Source of the DNA: Onishia taeanensis | GTDB taxonomy: Bacteria > Pseudomonadota > Gammaproteobacteria > Pseudomonadales > Halomonadaceae | NCBI RefSeq assembly: GCF_900100755.1 | Contig: NZ_FNCI01000020.1 | Span: forward strand, 1 to 44,571 | Direction of reading: 5' to 3' | DNA length: 44,571 nt | Shown here: piece after piece, positions 1 through 11,742 of the stretch | Layout of the letters: each line of letters opens with the position of its first letter | Position numbering within the stretch: the first letter of the stretch is position 1 | Program-made: the position numbers and the translations under genes | Notes under the pieces: model-generated | Database searches by the model: none | Told to the model about the DNA's origin: nothing | Seen by the model: the letters and a program-made list of their open reading frames with translations, nothing else

Positions 1-2
1 CC

Positions 3-203
3 ACGCCTGAACGCATGGTTCGGCGCATGGCAACCGTCGAGCCCACCTTCGCTACCTTGAAGCGCCTGCTCAACAAGGGGCGGCTGACCTGCTGGGGGCT
101 CGCTTCCGCCGCCAGTGAATATAGCCTGGGTGTGCTCTGTTATAACCTGATGCGGGTGATCAATATCCTTGGGGTGAAGGGGGCGTTGGCCAGGCTCTGT
201 TGA
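3..203 (+). CDS. Transposase, C-terminal fragment (partial at window edge)
   Basis: The reading frame is open from base 3, before the first ATG at 15, so the gene runs in from outside the window. About 66 residues are visible. They carry the pattern of the end of IS1182/IS5-type DDE transposases: an R-x-x-A-T-V-E-P-T-F-x-T-L-K block, where the family usually has TVEHPFGTxK with the catalytic Glu, followed by Y-N-L-x-R-V-I-N-I-L-G close to the C-terminus. The Glu of TVE is present. Taking ATG 15 as a start would create an artificial small protein, so this is called a partial transposase. Whether the full copy is active cannot be seen. Confidence 0.75.
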   Translation, partial: TPERMVRRMATVEPTFATLKRLLNKGRLTCWGLASAASEYSLGVLCYNLMRVINILGVKGALARLC

Positions 204-250
204 GTCCGGCCTCGCCCTCTGTCGCCATTTCCAAAACTGGCACTGAAATG

Positions 251-281
251 AAGACTGCCCCGGCAAAGCCGAGGCAGTCTT
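251..281 (+). terminator. Hairpin after the transposase stop, probable terminator
   Basis: A stem of 14 pairs with one mismatch (AAGACTGCCCCGGC against GCCGAGGCAGTCTT) closes on an AAA loop. It lies about 50 bases after the transposase stop and inside the IS end. There is no clean T-tract on the plus strand. On the minus strand the stem is followed by TTCATTT, so it could also stop leftward transcription leaving asd. Confidence 0.5.
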
Positions 282-361
282 CTGGAGCGCCGCCCCGAGG
301 CTGGTGACGGGTTATCACACAGCCTCCAGAAGGGAGGCGTCAGAGACGAGCAAGGCGCGGA

Positions 362-1474
362 TCACTGCTCGCGCAGAATCTTCAGCATGCGCTTGAGCGG
401 CTCGGCGGCACCCCACAACAGCTGGTCGCCGACAGAGAAGGCAGAGAGATACTCGCCACCCATGGCCAGTTTGCGCAGACGGCCCACCGGCACGTTCAGA
501 GTGCCGGTAGCGGCAGCCGGCGTCAGGCCATCGATGGTCGCATCCTTCTCATTGGCGATGACCCGCACCCACTCATTGTGCTTGGCCAGGCGGTCCTCGA
601 TCTCGTCGAGCGGCACATCCTGCTTGAGCTTGATGGTGAAGGCCTGGCTGTGAGAGCGCATGGCACCGATGCGCACGCAAAGACCATCGATGGGAATCGG
701 GTTGTTATCCAGGCCAAGGATCTTGTTGGTCTCGACACCGCCCTTCCACTCTTCCTTGCTCTGGCCGTTTTCCATCGGCTTGTCGATCCAGGGCAGCAGG
801 CTACCGGCCAGCGGCGCACCGAAGTTTTCGGTCGGGAAGCTTCCGCTGCGCATGGCCGCGGTGACCTTGCGATCGATGTCGAGGATGGCACTTGCCGGAT
901 CGGCAAGCTCGCTGGCCACGCTGTCACGCAGACCGCCCATCTGATTGAGCAGCTCACGCATGTGCTTGGCACCGGAGCCGGAAGCGGCCTGATAGGTCAT
1001 CGAGGTCATCCACTCGATCATGTTAGCCTCGAACAGACCACCGAGGCCCATCAGCATCAGGCTGACCGTACAGTTGCCGCCGGTGAAGGTCTTGGTGCCG
1101 CGGGCCAACTGAGCGTCGATGACGTCACGGTTGACCGGATCCAGCACGATGGTGGCGTCGTCGGCCATGCGCAGGGTGCTGGCGGCATCAACCCAGTAGC
1201 CCTTCCAGCCGGTCTGGCGTAGATCCTTGTAGACCTTCTCGGTGTAGTCGCCGCCTTGGCAGGTAACGATCACATCCAGCGCCTTGAGTGCGTCCAGATC
1301 GAAGGCGTCCTTGAGTGGAGGCACATCCACGCCGATATCGGGACCGGGCTGACCGACCTGGGAAGTGGTGAAGAAAACCGGCTCGATGCCGACGAACTCA
1401 TTGTCTTCCTGCATGCGCTGCATGAGCACGGAGCCCACCATGCCACGCCAACCCACGAAACCGACTGTCAACAT
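362..1474 (-). CDS. asd: Aspartate-semialdehyde dehydrogenase
   Basis: This enzyme reduces 4-aspartyl phosphate to aspartate semialdehyde with NADPH, the branch point to lysine/diaminopimelate, threonine and methionine, and in this family of halophiles also to ectoine. The protein has 370 residues, matching the Gram-negative Asd type (E. coli about 367). The N-terminal nucleotide-binding motif VGWRGMVGS is at residues 7-15. The catalytic Cys lies in GGNCTVSLM at residue 135, the same number as in E. coli. A good Shine-Dalgarno, GGAGG, sits about 7 bases before the ATG. It is the last of four minus-strand genes (leuC-leuD-leuB-asd), 113 bases after leuB, so it may share the leu transcript or use its own promoter in that gap. 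Confidence 0.96.
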   Translation of the reverse strand: MLTVGFVGWRGMVGSVLMQRMQEDNEFVGIEPVFFTTSQVGQPGPDIGVDVPPLKDAFDLDALKALDVIVTCQGGDYTEKVYKDLRQTGWKGYWVDAASTLRMADDATIVLDPVNRDVIDAQLARGTKTFTGGNCTVSLMLMGLGGLFEANMIEWMTSMTYQAASGSGAKHMRELLNQMGGLRDSVASELADPASAILDIDRKVTAAMRSGSFPTENFGAPLAGSLLPWIDKPMENGQSKEEWKGGVETNKILGLDNNPIPIDGLCVRIGAMRSHSQAFTIKLKQDVPLDEIEDRLAKHNEWVRVIANEKDATIDGLTPAAATGTLNVPVGRLRKLAMGGEYLSAFSVGDQLLWGAAEPLKRMLKILREQ

Positions 1475-1504
1475 GTGAAGTCCTCCAAAAAGAATTAGCC
1501 GTCA

Positions 1505-1510
1505 AGTATA
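1505..1510 (-). promoter_or_regulatory. Possible -10 element for asd
   Basis: The minus strand reads TATACT about 30 bases before the asd ATG, in the 113-base gap after leuB. No good -35 box was found at 16-18 bases, so this is only a candidate for an asd-specific promoter. Confidence 0.25.
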
Positions 1511-1587
1511 CACGACGCACTACCGCCGCACAGGCGGAGATATTTCCACTTAATCTTCAAATACTTAACAAACACACCCACTCACAC

Positions 1588-2667
1588 TCAGCGAGCCTCG
1601 AAGGCCGCCAGCACGGCATCGCCCATCTCGCCGGTAGACACCTGGCGCGTACCGGCATAGGCAATATCGGCGGTGCGCAAGCCATCGTCCAGCACCTTGC
1701 CGACAGCCGCCTCGATGCGCTCGGCCAGTGCGGCCTCGTTCAGCGAGTAGCGCAGCATCATCGCCACCGAGAGGATGGTCGCCAGCGGGTTGGCAACGCC
1801 CTGACCGGCGATATCCGGCGCGCTGCCGTGGCAGGGTTCGTACATGCCCTGACCGTCGGCGTTGAGCGAGGCCGAGGGCAGCATGCCGATCGAGCCGGTG
1901 AGCATGGCGGCGGCATCCGACAGGATGTCGCCAAACATGTTGCCGGTGACGATGACGTCGAACTGTTTGGGCGCCCGCACCAGTTGCATGGCGGCGTTAT
2001 CGACGTACATGTGGGAGAGCTCGACGTCCGGGTATTCCGGCGCCAGACGCTCCATGACCTCGCGCCACAGCATGGTGGCCTCGAGCACGTTGGCCTTGTC
2101 CACCGAGCACAGCTTGCCGCCGCGCTTGCTGGCCATCTCGAAGGCCACTCTGCCGATACGCTCGATTTCGCTTTCCGAGTAGACGTAGGTATTGAAGCCT
2201 ACCCGCTGGCCGTCGCGCTCCTCGATGCCGCGCGGCTGACCGAAATAGATGCCGCCGGTGAGCTCGCGCACGATCATGATATCCAGGCCGGAGACCACCT
2301 CGGGCTTGAGGCTCGAGGCCTCGGCGAGCTGCGGATAGAGCAGCGCCGGGCGCAGATTGCCAAACAGCGACAGCTCCTTGCGCAGCCCCAGCAGGCCTTT
2401 CTCGGGACGCTTGCTGATATCTTCGAGCTTGTCCCATTTCGGCCCACCCACGGCGCCCAGCAGAATCGCATCCGCGCTGCGCGCCTGGTCGAGCGTCGCC
2501 GCTGGCAGCGGTTCACCATGGGCATCATAGCCCGCGCCGCCCACCAGCCCTTCTTCGACGTCGACGTCCAGGCCACTGGCTTGGCAGGCCTTGAGGATCT
2601 TGACGGCCTCGGCGGTGATTTCCGGGCCGATGCCGTCACCCGGCAGAACGAGAATCTTGCGGCTCAT
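1588..2667 (-). CDS. leuB: 3-isopropylmalate dehydrogenase
   Basis: This enzyme carries out the NAD-dependent oxidative decarboxylation of 3-isopropylmalate to 2-oxoisocaproate, the third step of leucine synthesis. The protein has 359 residues, the normal family length. The N-terminus has the family pattern LPGDGIGPE (residues 8-16). The substrate and metal region is visible as [10 protein letters not shown] and, further on, NMFGDILSD, which carries the Mg-binding aspartates. It follows leuD after an unusual 209-base spacer that contains several inverted repeats, whereas leuC and leuD are only 3 bases apart. The start at 2667 gives the standard N-terminus [12 protein letters not shown]. Confidence 0.96.
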   Translation of the reverse strand: MSRKILVLPGDGIGPEITAEAVKILKACQASGLDVDVEEGLVGGAGYDAHGEPLPAATLDQARSADAILLGAVGGPKWDKLEDISKRPEKGLLGLRKELSLFGNLRPALLYPQLAEASSLKPEVVSGLDIMIVRELTGGIYFGQPRGIEERDGQRVGFNTYVYSESEIERIGRVAFEMASKRGGKLCSVDKANVLEATMLWREVMERLAPEYPDVELSHMYVDNAAMQLVRAPKQFDVIVTGNMFGDILSDAAAMLTGSIGMLPSASLNADGQGMYEPCHGSAPDIAGQGVANPLATILSVAMMLRYSLNEAALAERIEAAVGKVLDDGLRTADIAYAGTRQVSTGEMGDAVLAAFEAR

Positions 2668-2737
2668 GTACTTTAGCTCTCTTGGACAAACGGGCCCGCA
2701 TGGCGGACCCGGTCATTCGATGATTGTGCCGCCAGGT

Positions 2738-2805
2738 GGGGAGCGCCCACCCGGCGAAAAAAGATGGCGCTTCCCTGCGCGTTCGCCCCCAAAGGGCATC
2801 CCTTT
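2738..2805 (-). other. Structured spacer inside the leu operon (leuD-leuB gap)
   Basis: The 209-base gap 2668-2876 between leuD and leuB is transcribed but codes for nothing recognisable. It holds a 10-bp imperfect stem (2738-2747 with 2766-2775, one G-T pair), a perfect 6-bp stem AAAGGG-CAT-CCCTTT (2791-2805), and a GGCGAA/TTCGCC pairing (2753-2758 with 2782-2787) that would compete with the first stem. A repeat-type element or a processing or attenuation site are both possible. Confidence 0.4.
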
Positions 2806-2876
2806 TCTTCAGTGTCCAGCGTTGAGGCTGGAAGGTTGGCCCCACGATGGCAGACATCGGCAGGGCCGGTTCGCTA

Positions 2877-3530
2877 TCAGGCCTTGGCCGGCTCGCGGAA
2901 CAGCCAGGGCCGTGCGGCCCGATGCTTGGCTTCGAAGTCGCGAATCGCATCTTCGTCTTGCAGGGTGATACCGATGTCGTCGAGGCCGTTGAGCAGACAA
3001 TGCTTGCGGAAAGCATCGACGTCGAACTCGAAGATTTCGCCGGCCGGCGTTGTCACACGCTGGTTCTCGAGATCCACATCCAGACGGTAACCTTCGTTGG
3101 CCTCGACTTCCTGGAACAGCCGCTCGATGATCTCTTCTTCGAGGGTGACCAGCAGGATGCCGTTCTTGAAGGCATTGTTGTAGAAGATGTCGGCGAAGCT
3201 AGGCGCGATCACCACGCGAAAGCCGAAGTCCTCGAGTGCCCAGGGCGCGTGTTCGCGCGAGCTGCCACAGCCAAAATTGCGGCGGGCCAGCAGCACGCTG
3301 GCGCCCGCATAGCGCGGCTGGTTGAGCACGAAATCAGGGTTGAGCGGACGCTGTGAGACATCCTGGCCCGGATAACCTTCATCCAAATAGCGCAGGGCAT
3401 CGAACAGGTTGACGCCAAAGCCGGTGCGCTTGATCGACTTCAAAAACTGCTTGGGAATGATCAGGTCGGTATCGACGTTGGCCCGATCGAGCGGCGCCAC
3501 CAGGCCCTGCTGACGTTCAAACTTATGCAT
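2877..3530 (-). CDS. leuD: 3-isopropylmalate dehydratase small subunit
   Basis: This is the small subunit of isopropylmalate isomerase. With LeuC it interconverts 2- and 3-isopropylmalate through dehydration and hydration. The protein has 217 residues, normal for the bacterial form. Swivelling-domain hallmarks are visible: [13 protein letters not shown] near residues 19-31 and [14 protein letters not shown] near residue 86, which binds the substrate's carboxylate. The start at 3530 lies 3 bases after the leuC stop, with AGGAGG within the end of leuC, so the two subunits are translationally coupled. Confidence 0.96.
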   Translation of the reverse strand: MHKFERQQGLVAPLDRANVDTDLIIPKQFLKSIKRTGFGVNLFDALRYLDEGYPGQDVSQRPLNPDFVLNQPRYAGASVLLARRNFGCGSSREHAPWALEDFGFRVVIAPSFADIFYNNAFKNGILLVTLEEEIIERLFQEVEANEGYRLDVDLENQRVTTPAGEIFEFDVDAFRKHCLLNGLDDIGITLQDEDAIRDFEAKHRAARPWLFREPAKA

Positions 3531-3533
3531 GGC

Positions 3534-4985
3534 TCAGGCCTCCTGGGACTGTTGGTCTTGATGGGTGCCAAACTGGCGAACATCGACGAAATGACCGGCA
3601 ATCGCCGCGGCGGCCGCCATCGCCGGACTGACCAGATGGGTGCGCCCGCCGAAACCCTGGCGACCCTCGAAGTTGCGATTCGAGGTCGAGGCACAGTGCT
3701 CGCCGGCACCGAGCTTGTCAGCGTTCATGGCCAGGCACATTGAGCACCCCGGCTCGCGCCATTCGAAGCCCGCCTCAGTGAAGATCTTGTCGAGGCCCTC
3801 GGCTTCGGCCTGACGCTTCACCAGCCCAGACCCCGGCACCACCATGGCGAGCATGATGGAATCGGCGACCTTGCGCCCCTTGGCGACCTCGGCGGCCGCA
3901 CGCAGATCCTCGATACGCGAGTTGGTGCAGGAGCCAATGAATACCTTGTCGAGGCGAATATCGGTGATCTTTTGCTTGGCCGCGAGCCCCATGTATTCCA
4001 GTGCCCGGCTGTAGCTGCCCTTGACGGTATCATCGACGGACTCGGCAGGATCGGGGACCTCGCCGGAGATGCCCGTCACCATCTCGGGGCTGGTGCCCCA
4101 GCTCACCTGAGGCTCGATGTCCTCGGCACGAATCTCGACCACCTTATCGAAGTGGGCATCGGCGTCGGAGACCAGCTCGCGCCAGTCGGCGACGGCGGCG
4201 TCCCACTGCTCGCCACGGGGGGCGAAGGGGCGCTCACGCAGGTAGTCGATGGTGGTGTCGTCAACGCCGATCAGGCCGACCCGGGCGCCCGCCTCGATGG
4301 CCATGTTGCAGACCGTCATGCGGCCTTCCATGGACAGCTCACGCATCGCACTGCCGGCAAACTCGATGGCATAGCCGGTGCCGCCGGCGGTGCCGATCTC
4401 GCCGATGATCGCCAGCACCACGTCCTTGGCGGTTACGCCGGTGCCAAGAGAGCCTTCGACCCGCACCTGCATGTTTTTCATCTTCTGGGCCAGCAGGCAC
4501 TGGGTGGCCAGCACGTGCTCGACCTCGGAGGTACCGATGCCATGGGCAAGAGCCGCAAAGGCACCGTGGGTCGCGGTGTGCGAGTCGCCGCAGACCACCG
4601 TCATGCCCGGCAGGGTTGCGCCCTGCTCAGGGCCGACCACATGCACGATGCCCTGGCGGGCGTCGTTGATGCGAAATTCCTCGATGCCGAAGGCTTCACA
4701 GTTATCGTCCAGGGTCTCCACCTGGATCAGCGACACCGGATCCTTGATGCCGGCATTGCCCTCGGCGCGCTCGATCACCGTGGTCGGCACGTTGTGATCG
4801 GGGGTGGCGAGGTTGGCATCCAGGCGCCACGGTTTACGCTTGGCCAGACGCAGCCCCTCGAACGCCTGGGGCGAGGTCACCTCATGCAGCAACTGTCGAT
4901 CGATGTAGATCAGCGCGGTGCCATCATCGCGCTCCTTTACCAGGTGCTGTGACCACAGCTTGTCATAAAGCGTCTGGCCTGCCAT
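3534..4985 (-). CDS. leuC: 3-isopropylmalate dehydratase large subunit
   Basis: This is the catalytic [4Fe-4S] subunit of isopropylmalate isomerase, of the aconitase family. The protein has 483 residues. The cluster ligands are visible in [11 protein letters not shown] and in the closely spaced [23 protein letters not shown]-type sequence ([14 protein letters not shown] here) is also conserved. It is the first gene of the minus-strand leu operon. The upstream region 4986-5342 carries AT-rich dyads and a divergent LysR gene, so a LysR-type regulator is the likely controller. No leucine-rich leader peptide was seen, so classical leu attenuation is not supported here. Confidence 0.96.
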   Translation of the reverse strand: MAGQTLYDKLWSQHLVKERDDGTALIYIDRQLLHEVTSPQAFEGLRLAKRKPWRLDANLATPDHNVPTTVIERAEGNAGIKDPVSLIQVETLDDNCEAFGIEEFRINDARQGIVHVVGPEQGATLPGMTVVCGDSHTATHGAFAALAHGIGTSEVEHVLATQCLLAQKMKNMQVRVEGSLGTGVTAKDVVLAIIGEIGTAGGTGYAIEFAGSAMRELSMEGRMTVCNMAIEAGARVGLIGVDDTTIDYLRERPFAPRGEQWDAAVADWRELVSDADAHFDKVVEIRAEDIEPQVSWGTSPEMVTGISGEVPDPAESVDDTVKGSYSRALEYMGLAAKQKITDIRLDKVFIGSCTNSRIEDLRAAAEVAKGRKVADSIMLAMVVPGSGLVKRQAEAEGLDKIFTEAGFEWREPGCSMCLAMNADKLGAGEHCASTSNRNFEGRQGFGGRTHLVSPAMAAAAAIAGHFVDVRQFGTHQDQQSQEA

Positions 4986-5102
4986 GTCTCTCCTCCACGG
5001 GGCTGTCTTCGCCCTCTGATTGATCTCGCCGCACCCGATGCGCTTGGCATCCAGGGTGTCGCTGCCATGCCCCGAGGTTAGGGGGCACTACACATAAAAG
5101 CA

Positions 5103-5139
5103 ATTCATGTTATTTATGATATGAATTCCATACTGGAAT
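5103..5139. promoter_or_regulatory. AT-rich double dyad, probable LysR operator and leuC promoter region
   Basis: Two inverted repeats lie side by side in the only AT-rich stretch between leuC and the LysR gene. ATTCAT-N12-ATGAAT covers 5103-5126, and ATTCCA-TAC-TGGAAT covers 5125-5139. The second fits the T-N11-A form of LysR-type recognition sites (T 5126 to A 5138). The position between divergent genes is typical for autoregulated LysR control. It sits about 120-150 bases before leuC. Confidence 0.5.
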
Positions 5140-5187
5140 ACCAGTAGCCGATACGACATCATCTCCGCCACCGATACCATAAGGCTG

Positions 5188-5317
5188 TGTCTGAAAATTC
5201 GACGAGCGAAGGCCAGACAAGGCAAAAATTGGCGAAAGAGCGGAGTTTACGGGGTGTAAATGAGCATCTTGAGCCGATTTTTAACGCCGTATGGGCGAGC
5301 GCAGTACTTTTCAGACA
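5188..5317. repeat. Folded dispersed repeat, copy 1 (short form, 130 bases)
   Basis: The element is bounded by a perfect 10-bp inverted repeat, TGTCTGAAAA (5188-5197) and TTTTCAGACA (5308-5317). Inside, AAAAATTGGC (5224-5233) pairs with GCCGATTTTT (5273-5282) with one wobble. The centre GTTTAC-GGGGT-GTAAAT forms a tip, so the whole element can fold into one long hairpin. The blocks CGACGAGCGAAGGCCAGAC and AACGCCGTATGGGCGAGCGC recur almost unchanged in copy 2 at 11743-11955, while the stem bases differ in a compensating way. It lies just upstream of the LysR gene. Confidence 0.75.
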
Positions 5318-5342
5318 TTGCCTAGGCTATTAAGGAGCCACC

Positions 5343-6266
5343 ATGGACACCCAAAGCCTACAGGCCTTCCTGGCCGTCACCGACTGCGGCTCCTTTTCGC
5401 TGGCCGGCGACCAGCTTCACCTGACGCAACCCGCGGTCAGCAAGCGCATCGCCACCCTCGAGGAGCAAGTCGGCTCGCGCCTTTTCGACCGTATCGGCCG
5501 CCGGGTCACCCTGACCGAGGCCGGCGCCCTGCTGCTACCCCGTGCTCGCCAGATCCTGCTGATGGTCGACGACAGTCGCCGCGCGCTGTCGAACCTTGCC
5601 GGCGATGTGGCCGGCAGCCTGACGCTCGCCACCAGCCACCATGTCGGCCTGCACCGGCTGCCGCCCCTGCTCCAGGCCTTCACCCACGACCACCCGGCCG
5701 CCAATCTGGATCTGCGCTTTCTCGATTCCGAGCAGGCCTACCAGGGCGTACTCGACGGCGCCCTGGAGATCGCCGTGGTCACCCTGGCCCCGGTACCCGA
5801 CCCACAGCTGATGGTGGTCCCGGTATGGATCGACCGGCTGCGCTTCGTCTGCGGCAATGACCACCCTCTTGCCCAGCATGCTGTACGCGGCGAGCGACTC
5901 TCCATGTCGGCACTAGCCGCGCACCCTGCCGTATTGCCGGGCCCCTTGACCTTCACCCGCGGCATCGTGCTGGAGACCTTCTCCCGGGAGGAACTGAGCG
6001 TAGAAGTGGGGCTATCGACCAACTACCTGGAGACACTGAAAATGATGGCCTCGATCGGGCTGGGCTGGAGCGTACTGCCGGAAAGCATGATCGACGAGGA
6101 CCTGCACATCTTGCCCATCGACCACCGCCCCATCGAGCGGCCACTGGGCTATCTGGTACATCGTAACCGCACCCTCTCCAACGCCAGCAAGGCGATGATC
6201 AAACTGCTCGAGACCGCACGCACGCCCGAGGCCCGCCAGTGGACGCCGCCAACCGCCAAGACCTAA
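5343..6266 (+). CDS. LysR-family transcriptional regulator, divergent from leuC
   Basis: This is a DNA-binding regulator of 307 residues, the usual LysR length. The N-terminal winged helix-turn-helix is clear in the first 60 residues (LQAFLAVTDCGSFSLAG, then LTQPAVSKRIATLEEQVG). An effector-binding domain of the periplasmic-binding type follows from about residue 90. An AAGGAG-like site precedes the ATG (TAAGGAGCCACCATG). It faces the leu operon across an intergenic region with two dyads, so it most likely controls leuCDB and itself. The inducer is unknown; 2-isopropylmalate would be natural, but that is inference from context. Folded repeat copy 1 ends 25 bases before its start. Confidence 0.9.
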   Translation: MDTQSLQAFLAVTDCGSFSLAGDQLHLTQPAVSKRIATLEEQVGSRLFDRIGRRVTLTEAGALLLPRARQILLMVDDSRRALSNLAGDVAGSLTLATSHHVGLHRLPPLLQAFTHDHPAANLDLRFLDSEQAYQGVLDGALEIAVVTLAPVPDPQLMVVPVWIDRLRFVCGNDHPLAQHAVRGERLSMSALAAHPAVLPGPLTFTRGIVLETFSREELSVEVGLSTNYLETLKMMASIGLGWSVLPESMIDEDLHILPIDHRPIERPLGYLVHRNRTLSNASKAMIKLLETARTPEARQWTPPTAKT

Positions 6267-6356
6267 AGGCTCATTTTGCCGGTGCCTGCTGGATCGGATT
6301 TCCCGGCTTGCCCGGGCTTGCCGACTTGCCTAGCATGCTAATTTTCGTTCGGACTC

Positions 6357-7739
6357 GTGCCCATGCCGCCTCACTTCTCGCCGCCAGCAGCGGACGAGCA
6401 ACGACCGTCGCCTCCCACTCCCGCCAAGACTAGCGGGCGTCAGCGATTGGCAGGCCTGATCATTGCCCTCGGTCTAGGCTTGCAGATTGCGCGCCTGGCC
6501 GGCGCCAATGGCGTGGCGCCGCTGGTCGGCATCGCCTTCTGGCTGGCCATCACCCTGCTGTGGCGCGACCTGCCCACCCGCAACCGTCGCCAGGTCGGAG
6601 CGCTAGCGGCGATCGGCGCGGCGCTGCTGGTGATCAGCCGAATCCTCTACGGCGAAACCCTTGCCTGGGAGCAGGTACTGGACGGCAACATCTTCGTGGT
6701 CGCCATGCTAGTGGGGGTCAGCTTCATCGGCCTGATCAATCGCCGCCCACCCTCGCCAGGCACCCGGATACGCGGCGGGCGGGGCGTGATCACCACCTGG
6801 CTGAGCGTCCACCTGCTCGGCGCGATTCTGAACCTATCCTCCGTCTTTCTGATCGGCGATCAGCTCAAGCGCACCGACGGCCTGCGCCTGCCCCAGCTAC
6901 TGACGCTCAACCGGGGGCTCTCGAGCGCGGCATTCTGGTCGCCCTTCTTTGCCGCCATGGGCGTGGCCATGGGCCTGGCGCCCCGGCTCGACTTCGCCGT
7001 GGTGCTCGCCGCCGGCGTGCCACTGGCCGCCCTTTCAGGCGTGCTAACGCGCCTCGAGCTGGCCCGGCGCTTCGATCTCGAGCATGTCGAAGGTATCTCG
7101 CTTTCCCCCCACGACCTGCTGATGCCGGTGGGCCTGGCGCTGCTGGTGCTGGGCTTCCACTATGGCCTGACGCCGACGCTATCCATCGTCAGCATCATCA
7201 CCTTCTTGCTGCCCGCCACGGCGCTTGCCGCCAATCTGCCCCGCGGCACGGCCTTTACCGCGAAGCGAATGGTCCAGCATACCCGGGAGCGACTGCCGAC
7301 AATGCGCGGTGAAATCTCACTCTTCCTGGCGGCGGGGCTCTTTACCCAGGGGCTCTCGACCTTCATCGATGCCGCGACTGGCGGTCAGTGGGTGCTGTTC
7401 GAGCACTTCGGAGCCGGGGAAGCCATGCTCAGCTATTTAGCCATCGTCGCCAGTGCCGTGATCGGGCTGCACCCGATCATCGGCATTTCGACCCTGGCCT
7501 CGCTGCTGGACCTGGATAGCGCCAACCAGACGCTGGTCGGCATGGTCGCCCTCAGCGCCTGGGCAGTGGGAACGGCCACCGGGCCACTGTCGGGCATCAA
7601 CCTGTCGCTGCAGGGCCGCTATGGCATCAGCGGTGGGGTGATGATGCGACATAACCTGATCTATGCCCTGGTCATGTCGCTGGGGGTGTGCCTAGCCATC
7701 GGCCTACTGGCCGCCCTGGCTGGCGCGGGCGGTCAGTAG
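6357..7739 (+). CDS. Polytopic membrane protein, permease-like, not assigned
   Basis: The protein has 460 residues with a proline-rich cytoplasmic N-terminus of about 28 residues, then roughly 11-12 hydrophobic segments. The stretch HPIIGISTLASLL near the C-terminal third, followed by a small-residue TATGPLSG loop, recalls the ion-transporter superfamily (ArsB, NhaD, DcuC and related carriers), where similar re-entrant motifs are found. That comparison is weak and no substrate can be proposed. The start is a GTG at 6357 or the ATG two codons later at 6363; neither has a convincing Shine-Dalgarno. It is a single gene between the LysR regulator and the convergent YbeL-like gene. Confidence 0.7.
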   Translation: MPMPPHFSPPAADEQRPSPPTPAKTSGRQRLAGLIIALGLGLQIARLAGANGVAPLVGIAFWLAITLLWRDLPTRNRRQVGALAAIGAALLVISRILYGETLAWEQVLDGNIFVVAMLVGVSFIGLINRRPPSPGTRIRGGRGVITTWLSVHLLGAILNLSSVFLIGDQLKRTDGLRLPQLLTLNRGLSSAAFWSPFFAAMGVAMGLAPRLDFAVVLAAGVPLAALSGVLTRLELARRFDLEHVEGISLSPHDLLMPVGLALLVLGFHYGLTPTLSIVSIITFLLPATALAANLPRGTAFTAKRMVQHTRERLPTMRGEISLFLAAGLFTQGLSTFIDAATGGQWVLFEHFGAGEAMLSYLAIVASAVIGLHPIIGISTLASLLDLDSANQTLVGMVALSAWAVGTATGPLSGINLSLQGRYGISGGVMMRHNLIYALVMSLGVCLAIGLLAALAGAGGQ

Positions 7740-7820
7740 CGGGTTCGTCTGACATGATGGGTTCGCTGGCGAGACAGCCGCTAACGTTGCCCACGCCCCT
7801 GAAACCCAAGGCAAGCGGGT

Positions 7821-8345
7821 CTATTGGCTGGCGGCCTGAGGCCCCCGCGCGAAGTAGCGATGCCCGCACTGATGACAGGGCTCGAGGCGCGCCACCTCGC
7901 TGAGCGTGACCTCACTGCCGCAGTGCACGCAGCTCAAGAGGCCGGGGGCAGTCATCTCGCCCTCGCAGTAGTCGGCGCGGGCCGCTTCCAGGTCGTCCTC
8001 GAAGCGCAGCCGGTCAATCACGGTACGGTCGGCGATCGAAAACAGCGCGTCCGAGACCCGCCGTGACAGCACGTCGAGATCGATACCCAGCCAGCTGGCC
8101 ACGCCTTCGCCGCCGGCCGCCAGATAGTGACGCATATCTTTCAGGTCGCGCTCGACCCAGGCGCGCAGCAAGGCCAGTTCGTCGCGGGTGTAGTCCTCGA
8201 CCTCGGCCTCGAACTCCACTGCATCGTCGAGCTCCTGCTGCAGGTTCTCCCACGACAGCTCCTTGGCGCCATCCTGCAGCCGCCCCAAAAGACGCTCATA
8301 GCCTTCACGCAGGCGATGGTCTGAATGCTTATCCTGATCGCTCAT
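7821..8345 (-). CDS. ybeL: DUF1451 zinc-ribbon protein, YbeL-like
   Basis: This is a small soluble protein of 174 residues. The N-terminal two thirds are charged and helical. The C-terminus carries a zinc ribbon with two CxxC pairs, CVHCG and CHQCG. The same kind of protein (YbeL) sits next to leuS in E. coli, which supports the name; its function is not known. The start is placed at 8345 and not at an upstream in-frame ATG at 8381, because AAAGGAGG lies 5 bases before it. It is divergent from leuS, with about 200 bases between them. Confidence 0.85.
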   Translation of the reverse strand: MSDQDKHSDHRLREGYERLLGRLQDGAKELSWENLQQELDDAVEFEAEVEDYTRDELALLRAWVERDLKDMRHYLAAGGEGVASWLGIDLDVLSRRVSDALFSIADRTVIDRLRFEDDLEAARADYCEGEMTAPGLLSCVHCGSEVTLSEVARLEPCHQCGHRYFARGPQAASQ

Positions 8346-8533
8346 CTGAGCCTCCTTTGACCCCTTCCTTGATCTGGCCATGCTCTGGCCAAGTGCGGAG
8401 CCCCTACCTGCTCAGGCCCCGCTGCGGTATGCTTGGTCCCCATTTAGACGCTATCTTCCCGTGCCATCAAGCCTTTTGCTTCTCAATCGCATGGGAAAGT
8501 CCGCCGCTTTTCGCCACCGACGCTACAAGGTAA

Positions 8534-11146
<2,613 letters not shown>

Positions 11147-11218
11147 CACATTGCTGGATAACGGATTGTTGGGAAAAGGTTGTCGGATCAGCCGGTCAAG
11201 CACACGAGGGAATCGAGC

Positions 11219-11734
11219 ATGCAACGCCGCCACTTTCTGAAGCAGGGTCTCAAGGTCGCCATGGGCGCGGCCGCCGTGAGTGTGCTGGGGCTTGGCCTCA
11301 GCGGCTGTGGCTTTCAACTGCGGGGCTATGGCGAGTCCATTCCCGCCCTGAGTGCCTTGGCGCTGGCCGGCCCCAATGACGACCTCACTCCGGTGGTGCG
11401 CAGGGCCCTGACCAGTGCCGGCACGCAGATCGACGATCAGGCCGAGCTGCGGCTCAACCTGGGGCGCGCGACCATCAACGAGACTAACCGCGGCTTGGCC
11501 GGCGCCGGCAGTCGCGACATCGACCTGACCCTGACGGTGCCCTTCTCGGTGCAGCGCCAGGCCAACGATGCCTACCTGCTCGACCAGCAGACTCTCAACG
11601 TCAGCGAGCGCATCAGCATCAACGACAACGATCTGCTGGCCCAGGATGACGCCCGTCGTGCCGCCAGGGAGAGACTTCGCGAGGCCGCCGCCCGCCAGCT
11701 TCTCGAGCGGCTGCGGCCACTGGCCGAGCAATGA
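11219..11734 (+). CDS. lptE: LPS-assembly lipoprotein LptE
   Basis: This outer-membrane lipoprotein plugs the LptD barrel and helps place lipopolysaccharide in the outer leaflet. The protein has 171 residues. The first 30 residues form a lipoprotein signal: a basic start (MQRRHFLKQGLK), a hydrophobic core and a lipobox LSGC, followed by GFQLRGYG, the sequence typical for LptE just after the lipid-bearing Cys. The start is set at ATG 11219, which has GAGGGA 7 bases upstream, and not at an in-frame TTG at 11180 that would add a hydrophilic tail before the signal. Next in line is holA, but separated by folded repeat copy 2. Confidence 0.92.
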   Translation: MQRRHFLKQGLKVAMGAAAVSVLGLGLSGCGFQLRGYGESIPALSALALAGPNDDLTPVVRRALTSAGTQIDDQAELRLNLGRATINETNRGLAGAGSRDIDLTLTVPFSVQRQANDAYLLDQQTLNVSERISINDNDLLAQDDARRAARERLREAAARQLLERLRPLAEQ

Positions 11735-11742
11735 TAGTCAAG

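Larger units (their letters stand above)
1..326 (+). mobile_element. Right end of an insertion sequence (IS1182-like), cut by the window edge
   Basis: This is the 3' part of an IS. It holds the C-terminus of a transposase, a hairpin after the stop, and a terminal inverted repeat at about 312-326. The last 12 bases, TCACACAGCCTC, are the exact reverse complement of GAGGCTGTGTGA at 44478-44489 near the other edge of the window. The family call rests on the transposase tail and is a reading by eye. The IS end itself is supported by the matching repeat. The 5' part lies outside the window. Confidence 0.75.

Noticed and set aside
4986-5102. Leucine-rich leader peptide or T-box before leuC
   Set aside because: No run of Leu codons, and no specifier or antiterminator structure was found. 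The region instead carries dyads for a LysR protein.
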